Positions 7,222-13,678 of a stretch of DNA of 16,271 nt are shown here, one piece after another. Under the pieces are notes generated by a model. The model did not search any database, was not told the origin of the DNA, and was given only the letters and a program-made list of their open reading frames with translations. Source of the DNA: JAOAFX01 sp049700315 (GTDB taxonomy: Bacteria; Hydrothermota; Tepidihabitantia; SM23-42; JAOAFX01). Both the position numbers and the translations under genes were made by a program. Location: contig JBNAVN010000052.1 of NCBI GenBank assembly GCA_049700315.1, positions 1 through 16,271 of the forward strand, in the 5' to 3' direction. How positions within the stretch are numbered: position 1 is the first letter of the stretch; the number at the start of each line of letters is the position of its first letter.

Positions 7222-7710
7222 ATGGTTGGAATTGGGTATGATATTCACAGACTTGTAGAAAACCGACCGCTGTACATAGGCGGAGTAAAAATAGATTATC
7301 GTTCAGGATTATTAGGGCACTCTGATGGCGATGTATTATTGCATGCTATATGTGATGCGCTACTGGGTGCTGCAAATTTAGGTGATATTGGTACCCATTT
7401 TCCACCAGACGATAAAAAATACAAAGACATTTCAAGTCTAATACTATTGAAAAAAGTGGGCGAGTTTCTGAAGAGCTCAGGATTTTACACTAAAAACATA
7501 GATGCAGTTGTCATTGCTGAAAGACCCAGGATATTGCCCTATGTGCCAGAAATGAAGAATCAAATATCCCGTGTATTATTAACAAATAAAGAACACATTT
7601 CAATAAAAGGAAAGACAAACGAAGGAATCGGTGAGATCGGCGAAGGTAAGGCAATAGCAGCAATCGCAATATGCGAGATAGGACGAATTTATGATACCCT
7701 TGAAAGATGA
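7222..7710 (+). CDS. ispF: 2-C-methyl-D-erythritol 2,4-cyclodiphosphate synthase
   Basis: 162 residues, normal length. It catalyses the step of the MEP isoprenoid pathway that turns CDP-methylerythritol 2-phosphate into the cyclodiphosphate with loss of CMP. The first metal site is GYDIHR (Asp7, His9), completed by His41 in LGHSDGDVLLHA (31-42). The flexible-loop motif DIGTHFPPDD and the C-terminal GKTNEGIGEIGEGKAIAA are intact. IspF acts as a cytoplasmic trimer. The ATG at 7222 is supported by the position of Asp7/His9 and by the promoter immediately upstream. The end overlaps the rhomboid gene by 20 bp. No other MEP-pathway gene is in the window. Confidence 0.97.
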   Translation: MVGIGYDIHRLVENRPLYIGGVKIDYRSGLLGHSDGDVLLHAICDALLGAANLGDIGTHFPPDDKKYKDISSLILLKKVGEFLKSSGFYTKNIDAVVIAERPRILPYVPEMKNQISRVLLTNKEHISIKGKTNEGIGEIGEGKAIAAIAICEIGRIYDTLER

Positions 7711-8365
7711 ATTAAAATCGTATACAAAACCGATCATCACCTTTATTATACTCGGCATAAATATCATTGTCTATATTTATGAATTATCCCTGGGAACCGT
7801 TAAAGAGAACTTCATTTATCAATTTGGCACAATTCCCTATGACTTATTCAATCCAGTCGGAATGCACCCCTATTTAAAGATATTTACAAGTATGTTTATC
7901 CATGCAAATCTTATGCATATCCTCGGCAATATGCTGTTTCTATGGGTCTTCTCTGATAATGTTGAAGACCGATTAGGACACGCGAAATTTGTACTATTCT
8001 ATCTTATCTGTGGTGTTGCTGCAGTATTTCTCCATAGCATAATCACGCCAACCTCAAGGGTTCCAATGGTTGGGGCAAGCGGTGCGATATCCGGTATACT
8101 GGGTGCCTATATTTTGTTTTTCCCACGCGCCCGAATATTATCTTTGATCCCTCTGGGTTTTTTTATGCGTGTCGCCTATCTGCCCTCAGTTTTTTTTATC
8201 GGTATCTGGTTTCTGTATCAGTTTTTTCTGGGACTTGTTTCAATGAATGTTAAGGGCGGCGGTGTTGCCTATTTTGCCCATATTGGCGGATTTGTTGCTG
8301 GTCTCCTATTTGCCCTGCCTTTCAGGAAATCCCGTAGGAAAAATCTTGATTATGAAATATTCTAA
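7691..8365 (+). CDS. Rhomboid-family intramembrane serine protease
   Basis: 224 residues and about six to seven membrane spans. It would cut membrane proteins within the bilayer. Hallmarks are HANLMHILGN (71-80), a conserved His/Asn motif in TM2, the nucleophile Ser130 in GASG (128-131), and the catalytic His197 in AHIGG. The long amphipathic loop between the first and second spans (about 35-65) fits the L1 loop. The C-terminus ends in a short basic cytosolic tail. The ATG lies inside the end of ispF (20-bp overlap) with a weak AGGA 7 nt upstream, so the two genes are co-transcribed and probably translationally coupled. The substrate is unknown. Confidence 0.93.
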   Translation: MIPLKDELKSYTKPIITFIILGINIIVYIYELSLGTVKENFIYQFGTIPYDLFNPVGMHPYLKIFTSMFIHANLMHILGNMLFLWVFSDNVEDRLGHAKFVLFYLICGVAAVFLHSIITPTSRVPMVGASGAISGILGAYILFFPRARILSLIPLGFFMRVAYLPSVFFIGIWFLYQFFLGLVSMNVKGGGVAYFAHIGGFVAGLLFALPFRKSRRKNLDYEIF

Positions 8366-8435
8366 AATTTCCTATTATTTTATAATTTGTTTTTTGTCCG
8401 CAGACCATCACAACCACATATCTTTTTGTGTTCTC

Positions 8436-8441
8436 AGGGGG
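8436..8441 (+). promoter_or_regulatory. Ribosome binding site that fixes the start of the S8 peptidase
   Basis: AGGGGG ends 4 nt before the ATG at 8446. An upstream in-frame GTG at 8428 overlaps this site's upstream sequence and would add six non-hydrophobic residues before the signal peptide, so the ATG is preferred. The same G-run, 4-nt-spaced site precedes the genes at 61 and 11235. Confidence 0.7.
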
Positions 8442-8445
8442 TAAT

Positions 8446-11127
8446 ATGCTACAAATTCTAATAATTTTTAGCGGCCTATTCAGTTATCGCGAATCAACCG
8501 ATAACAAAATAGACCCGAGGTGTTTTGAAAAAGAAAATGTTCGTGCCTGGGTATTTTTCACAGACAAAGGCATAACTATTGATAGATATGATGAAGCCTT
8601 GCGCGCGTCAGAAAAGAAAATGAATCCAAATGCTATTATGCGCAGGAAGTTGAGAAATGGTATTATTGATTATGCAGATATTCCTTTAAGAGAAGAGTAT
8701 ATTGAAGAAATTGAAAAGCTTGGTGCAATTCTCTTGTATCGGTCAAAATGGCTAAATGGCGCAAGTTTCCTGATAAATCGCAATGACCTTGAAAAAATTG
8801 CACGATTGACATTCGTCCACAAGATTCTTCCGGTAGCCCAATATGCCAGCAATATCATAGAAAATGAAACAGCACTTCAGGAAACTACCAGTGTCTATAC
8901 TGCTCGACAATTACACATGTTCAACATTGATTCCCTTCACAAAATTGGAGTCTATGGATCAAAAATTAAAGTTGGATTTCTTGATACAGGGCTGAGAAGA
9001 ACTCATATCGCATTAGACAGCGTAAAGGTCATAGCAGAGTATGATTTTCTGGGTGGTGACCAGGTTTTCCTGGATAACATTGTAGTAACACCACGCAATG
9101 GTATATATAGCGATATGTTATTTCACAAAAGGTCTGATAGAGATGAATTATTTCTTGTTGGTGATACTAATTATGTTTATATGCCAGTACGGGATATTTT
9201 GTGGACCTATTCACTGGATGATGGCAACACCTGGACAGAATTCAAAAAATTGACTAACAACTCCAATAATAACTGGGTAACTGAAATTGACCTGTGCGGG
9301 CAGGATACAACATTCCTGTTCTTTCGGAATCGTAGTGGATTAAATTATCTTGTATTAGATACTACAATTATCACAGGACCAATAACAATAGTGGGTGGAA
9401 CCTATGAAAATCCCCGGGCGGTAAAATATGAAGATACGGTCTATTTCTTTTACCGCGATAAAAATAACATTTTCCTGAGAAAAGGGAATATTGGTGGTTT
9501 CCCTGGCCAGATGTTAGTAGTATCAAGCCCATCAAATGTCAAACTATCTGGAGCATTCTCCGGACAATCAAAGTTGGGTATCTTCTACTATCAATTTCCT
9601 GATGATTCACTGTTCTTTGCCTGGTCCACAATCCCGGCTGATACATTTTATCTTAGATATACTGGATTTATGGGCAAGGATCCAAAAGTAGTATGCTCAG
9701 GTGATACTATTTTCGCACTCTTCAAAGACGCTTCCAATTCTCCTTTTTTCAGGATTGCCTTTTTCCGTTCAGACGATTTTGGCAGTAGTATAAACCCGCC
9801 AGTTTATCTTTCAGATAACCTGATCTCTGCAGGTAAAATCTCTATCTGTCGTCAGGCAAACATAATTACCACTACCTGGGAGAGCAGCGGTAAAATATAC
9901 TTTCGCACTTCTTATGACAATGGAGAGAGTTTCTCACCACTTGATTCGCTGAATAAAGAATTTGTATATTTGCCAACTTTGAGCGTGATATCTTCAGAAC
10001 CAAAAAAATTCTATTGCCAGCGTGGAGATGACAACACGGACGGATATAATACAAGTGACCCAGATTACTTCCACCCCAGGCATGGTACAGAAATGCTCGG
10101 ACTGGTTGGCGGATATGCCACAAACAATTACATTGGTGTTGCGCCCGGCGCCCAATTTATTGTTGCCAAGACTGAAAATCCCGATTCTTTGTATGAATTT
10201 CCAGTAGAAGAAGATGCCTACATTGCCGGACTTGAATGGGCTGAATCCCAGGGTGCAGACATTGTCTCAAGTTCTCTCGGTTATACAAACTGGTACAACT
10301 GGCCTTATGATTATGATGGCAGAACTTCTCCGGCATCTGTCGCTGTCTATGAAGCAACAAAGCGGGGTGTCATTGTAGTAACTGCTGCAGGCAATGTGGC
10401 AGTTCCCCAACTTGTTGTACCGGGTGATGCAATAAATGCAATTACTGTCGGCGGCATTGATACTACATTCCAGCGATGGCAATACTCTGGCATGGGCCCC
10501 ACCTATGATGGCAGATTAAAGCCTGAAGTTGTGTGTTTATCTGCTGCACCAGTTGTGATAAACCCAGATGAGAAAAACTCATATCTTTATTCTTTTGGCA
10601 CATCAGGAGCAACTGCGATGGTAACAGGAATCTGCGCATTATTACTTGAAGGACATCCAAGATGGAATGTTGATTCACTCAGGAATGCATTATTTAAAAC
10701 AGCAAGCTTTGCCCAATCACCCAGTGATAGTATTGGTTATGGTTGGCCCGATGCAGTAAGAGCATTCTATTATACAACACCTGATATTCAGCCTGAAACA
10801 GGCTGCAAGTTCCTGAACCCATTTCCCAATCCCTTTACTATTTCAAGCCACACCAACATATATCTCCCCTTTGTGCTTAATGCAAAACCATACAACCTTG
10901 AATTGAGGATATATTCAATCACGGGCCGACTTATTAAGAAAATTCAGCCTAATAAACCATTTGTTCCGGGGCGATATACAGATACTGATCCCCTGTCACC
11001 AAATGCTGCATTTATCTGGGATGGTAAGGACGAAAACGGTAATTATGTAAGTAGTGGTATATATTACTGTCTGCTCAATACATTCGGTTCTGGAACTGAT
11101 GTTACAAAAATTGTAATAGTGAGATAG
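8446..11127 (+). CDS. Secreted subtilisin-like (S8) serine peptidase with inserted Asp-box propeller-like domain and FlgD-like C-terminal domain
   Basis: 893 residues. (a) Short hydrophobic signal-like segment 1-13. (b) Propeptide about 25-150, with AWVFFTDKG and KWLNGASF as in Bacteroidetes-type S8 enzymes. (c) Catalytic Asp180 in VGFLDTG, then about 315 residues (roughly 205-520) foreign to the subtilase fold with three Asp-box motifs: SLDDGNTW (256-263), SDDFGSSI (442-449), SYDNGESF (489-496). (d) The catalytic domain resumes with His546 in PRHGTEM, oxyanion Asn650 in AAGN, and Ser720 in GTSGATAM. (e) A C-terminal beta domain from about 786 (NPFPNPF ... WDGKDENGNYVSSGIYY ... KIVIVR) of the FlgD-like / type A secretion-sorting kind. 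All triad residues are present, so it should be active. It follows the rhomboid gene by 80 bp; a TATAAT at 8381 has no good -35. Confidence 0.93.
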   Translation: MLQILIIFSGLFSYRESTDNKIDPRCFEKENVRAWVFFTDKGITIDRYDEALRASEKKMNPNAIMRRKLRNGIIDYADIPLREEYIEEIEKLGAILLYRSKWLNGASFLINRNDLEKIARLTFVHKILPVAQYASNIIENETALQETTSVYTARQLHMFNIDSLHKIGVYGSKIKVGFLDTGLRRTHIALDSVKVIAEYDFLGGDQVFLDNIVVTPRNGIYSDMLFHKRSDRDELFLVGDTNYVYMPVRDILWTYSLDDGNTWTEFKKLTNNSNNNWVTEIDLCGQDTTFLFFRNRSGLNYLVLDTTIITGPITIVGGTYENPRAVKYEDTVYFFYRDKNNIFLRKGNIGGFPGQMLVVSSPSNVKLSGAFSGQSKLGIFYYQFPDDSLFFAWSTIPADTFYLRYTGFMGKDPKVVCSGDTIFALFKDASNSPFFRIAFFRSDDFGSSINPPVYLSDNLISAGKISICRQANIITTTWESSGKIYFRTSYDNGESFSPLDSLNKEFVYLPTLSVISSEPKKFYCQRGDDNTDGYNTSDPDYFHPRHGTEMLGLVGGYATNNYIGVAPGAQFIVAKTENPDSLYEFPVEEDAYIAGLEWAESQGADIVSSSLGYTNWYNWPYDYDGRTSPASVAVYEATKRGVIVVTAAGNVAVPQLVVPGDAINAITVGGIDTTFQRWQYSGMGPTYDGRLKPEVVCLSAAPVVINPDEKNSYLYSFGTSGATAMVTGICALLLEGHPRWNVDSLRNALFKTASFAQSPSDSIGYGWPDAVRAFYYTTPDIQPETGCKFLNPFPNPFTISSHTNIYLPFVLNAKPYNLELRIYSITGRLIKKIQPNKPFVPGRYTDTDPLSPNAAFIWDGKDENGNYVSSGIYYCLLNTFGSGTDVTKIVIVR

Positions 11128-11234
11128 ATTACAGGTATAAGCACAAAATAGTAAGTAAAACAAGAATAGCGGATTTTGGGATATGAAGATGAGAAAAAGA
11201 TAGTAAGTAGTCGGTAGTAAAACAAGGGGGTTTT
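11128..11234. repeat. Intergenic gap with short imperfect direct repeats before the purine permease
   Basis: ATAGTAAGTA occurs at 11148-11157 and 11200-11209, and AGTAAAACAAG at 11154-11164 and 11216-11226. The second copy leads into the ribosome site of the permease gene. The spacings differ (52 and 62 bp), so this is a degenerate duplication rather than a clean tandem. No terminator hairpin, clear promoter or purine riboswitch core was found here. Confidence 0.45.
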
Positions 11235-12554
11235 ATGATTGAGAGAATTTTTAAACTAAAAGAAAACAATACTAATATAAGGATAGAAATCCTTGCCGGT
11301 ATAACAACCTTTATGACCATGGCATATATAATTGCGGCAAATCCATTGATTCTACAAGCTGCAGGTATGGACAAAGGTGCAGTGACTTTAGCAACCTGTC
11401 TTGTGGCAGGGCTTATAAGCATTGCAATGGGTCTATTATCAAATTATCCAATTGCCCTGGCACCGGGTATGGGCCTTAATGCGTTCTTTGCCTATTCAAT
11501 ATGCATTGGCATGGGCATAGATTGGCGCGTTGGTCTGGGCTTTTTCTTTATTGAAGGTGTCATTATTGTAATGATCACCCTGACAAAACTCAGGGAAATC
11601 ATAATTGATTCTATCCCATTTACACTGAAGTGCGCGGTGAGCGTAGGCATCGGACTATTCCTTGCTTTTATTGGCTTTGAACAAGCAGGGCTTATTACCA
11701 AAGACCCTGTGACCTTTATCAAAATTTCTCCACTCGCCCATCCAGATATATATCCAAAAATAATTCTCGCTGGTATTGTACTCCTGATTACAACCGTGCT
11801 CCTGGTAAGGAAGTTTAAGGGCGCAATACTCATTGGGATCCTCTTAGGCACGATTTTGAGTTTTATACCTTTTTTCCGAACAAAAGGTGAGATACTACAA
11901 TTATTAAGTCCAACATTAGCACCAACATTTCTTAAATTGAACATAATCGGCGCCTTACAGTGGTCTTTCATCACCTTAATATTTACCCTATTATTTGTTG
12001 ATTTCTTTGATACAGCAGGAACGGTTATTGGTCTTGCAGTAAAGGCAAAATTCATAGATGAAAAAGGACACATACCGCGGATTGGTAGAGTCCTCTTTGC
12101 TGATTCCCTGGGACCAGTGCTTGGTGCACTTGTAGGCACCTCCACAGTTACTTCTTATATTGAGAGCGCTGCTGGTATTGAAGAAGGAGGTAGGACCGGT
12201 CTGACAGCAGTTACGACTGGAATACTTTTTCTGATTGCGATGGTCGCTGCCCCGCTTGTTGGATTCATACCTTCGGTTGCTATTGCTCCAGCATTGATAA
12301 TCGTGGGTATTATGATGATGGAATCAGTATTAAAGATTGATTTCTCTGATTATTCTGAAGCAGTGCCAGCATTCATTACAATTGCCAGTATGCCTTTCAC
12401 CTATAGCATTTCAAACGGTATATCACTTGGTTTTCTATCCTATGTTCTGATAAAACTCTTCAGCGGCAAAGGAAAAGAAGTCTCTGTCATTATGTATATT
12501 CTTGCAATATTCTTTTTGATATTCTTCATCGCAAGTCCGGTTTTCAAACAATGA
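11235..12554 (+). CDS. NCS2-family purine (hypoxanthine/guanine/adenine) permease, AzgA/PbuG type
   Basis: 439 residues, almost entirely hydrophobic, with about 12-14 membrane spans. It belongs to the COG2252 branch of nucleobase transporters. Signature stretches are GITTFMTMAYI near the N-terminus, APGMGLNAFFAY (76-87), DFFDTAGTVIGLA (256-268) and GTSTVTSYIESAAGIEEGGRTG (from 301). The last two are the substrate-binding repeats of AzgA-like permeases. It should import hypoxanthine, guanine or adenine by proton symport; the exact base cannot be told from sequence. AAGGGGG lies 4 nt before the ATG. Its stop overlaps the start of prs in ATGA, so the two are one transcript and likely translationally coupled. 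That fits purine salvage, where imported base is joined to PRPP. Confidence 0.93.
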   Translation: MIERIFKLKENNTNIRIEILAGITTFMTMAYIIAANPLILQAAGMDKGAVTLATCLVAGLISIAMGLLSNYPIALAPGMGLNAFFAYSICIGMGIDWRVGLGFFFIEGVIIVMITLTKLREIIIDSIPFTLKCAVSVGIGLFLAFIGFEQAGLITKDPVTFIKISPLAHPDIYPKIILAGIVLLITTVLLVRKFKGAILIGILLGTILSFIPFFRTKGEILQLLSPTLAPTFLKLNIIGALQWSFITLIFTLLFVDFFDTAGTVIGLAVKAKFIDEKGHIPRIGRVLFADSLGPVLGALVGTSTVTSYIESAAGIEEGGRTGLTAVTTGILFLIAMVAAPLVGFIPSVAIAPALIIVGIMMMESVLKIDFSDYSEAVPAFITIASMPFTYSISNGISLGFLSYVLIKLFSGKGKEVSVIMYILAIFFLIFFIASPVFKQ

Positions 12555-13666
12555 ATACTGATAAGAAAACACTAACCCCAATTGCCTTGATTGCCCCGCC
12601 CAGTGGCAGGGAACTTGCCCAACTCGTTGACAGAGAACTTGTGAAAAGGCGTTACGGCAATCAAAAAAATAGGTCATTTGTCAAACCCTGCGAATGTCCA
12701 AGATTTGCCAATGGTGAAGCAAAGGCAGTCCTTTACGAATCTGTTCGTGGCTGCGATGTGTATATAATTGCGGATATTGGCAACTATGGATGCAGATTTA
12801 CAATCCAGGGGATAGAATCACCGATGAGTCCAGATGACCACTTCCAGGATATTAAAAGAGTGGTCTCAGCAATCGGTGGTAAGGCAAATCGGATTAATGT
12901 GATTATGCCATTGCTATATCAAAGCCGACAACACAAAAGAACTGCAAGGGAATCCCTTGATTGTGCGCTGGCTTTGCAGGAACTGCAAAATCTGGGTGTA
13001 AAGAATTTGGTTACCTTTGATGCTCATAATTCTCATGTTATGAATGCTGTTCCACTTATGGGATTTGAAAATCTCCATGCGAGTTATCAGATAATCCGTG
13101 CACTTCTTGAAAACGAAAAAGATATTATTGTGAAAAAAGAAAAGTTGATGGTTGTGAGCCCTGATGAGGGTGCGGTTGATCGCTGTCTTTATTATGCCAA
13201 TAGCCTTGAAGTAGAACTTGGTCTATTTTACAAGAGACGCGACACAACAAGGATTGTACACGGCAAAAATCCAATAGTTAAACATGAATTTCTGGGCACA
13301 AGCATTGAAGGAAGAGATATTCTTATTGTCGACGATATGCTCGCATCAGGACAGTCAATGCTTTTATCTGCAAACGAACTTAAAAAATGTGGTGCAAGAA
13401 ACATATATATTATCGTCACCTTTGCCCTGCTCACTGATGAAGGTATAAAAAGGTTTGATTCCGCCTGCAAACAACGTTTAATAAAAAGGGTTTATGCTAC
13501 AAATCTCACCTACCGTAATCCCAGATTGACAAAAACATCCTGGTTCAGAGAAGTTGATGTATCAGAGTTTATTGCCTATTTTATTGACCGATTCAATCGT
13601 GATGAATCTATCAGCACCCTGTTAGATACATCTGACAAAATTTCCAGGTTTTTGAAAATTCGCTAA
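12551..13666 (+). CDS. prs: Ribose-phosphate pyrophosphokinase, long form (PRPP synthetase)
   Basis: 371 residues, about 55 longer than the common 310-320-residue enzyme. It makes PRPP from ribose 5-phosphate and ATP. Recognisable parts are the ATP-binding FANGE (52-56, usually F[SP]DGE), SRQHKR (125-130, in place of ARQDR), FDAHN with His159, VSPDEGAVDRCLYYA (202-216), the flexible-loop KRRD (228-231) and the PRPP/ribose-5-phosphate loop IVDDMLASGQSM (259-270), where most family members have DTGGT. These variants match the longer branch seen in Clostridia and relatives as I remember it. Extra length lies at the N-terminus, around 75-105, and in the C-terminal 60 residues. It starts inside the permease stop (ATGA). 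It ends only 12 bp from the converging HD-GYP gene, with no hairpin between them. Confidence 0.88.
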   Translation: MNTDKKTLTPIALIAPPSGRELAQLVDRELVKRRYGNQKNRSFVKPCECPRFANGEAKAVLYESVRGCDVYIIADIGNYGCRFTIQGIESPMSPDDHFQDIKRVVSAIGGKANRINVIMPLLYQSRQHKRTARESLDCALALQELQNLGVKNLVTFDAHNSHVMNAVPLMGFENLHASYQIIRALLENEKDIIVKKEKLMVVSPDEGAVDRCLYYANSLEVELGLFYKRRDTTRIVHGKNPIVKHEFLGTSIEGRDILIVDDMLASGQSMLLSANELKKCGARNIYIIVTFALLTDEGIKRFDSACKQRLIKRVYATNLTYRNPRLTKTSWFREVDVSEFIAYFIDRFNRDESISTLLDTSDKISRFLKIR

Positions 13667-13678
13667 ATAATGCGGTGA

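Noticed and set aside
8381..8386. TATAAT between the rhomboid and S8 genes as a promoter
   Set aside because: No acceptable -35 hexamer lies 15-19 bp upstream, and such AT-rich hexamers are common by chance. Read-through from ispF is equally likely.
8428..8445. GTG start for the S8 peptidase, 18 bases upstream of the chosen ATG
   Set aside because: The AGGGGG ribosome site lies between the GTG and the ATG, at correct distance only for the ATG, and the extra residues do not improve the signal peptide.
11128..11234. Possible purine riboswitch before the purine permease
   Set aside because: The gap is long enough, but none of the conserved junction sequence or three paired stems of the purine riboswitch can be drawn. 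Only short direct repeats are present.
11492..12145. 217-codon open frame antisense to the purine permease
   Set aside because: It mirrors conserved permease motifs on the plus strand and has no domain of its own.
13667..13678. Terminator between the converging prs and HD-GYP genes
   Set aside because: Only 12 bases separate the stops and no GC-rich inverted repeat with a T-run is visible there. Transcripts may overlap.
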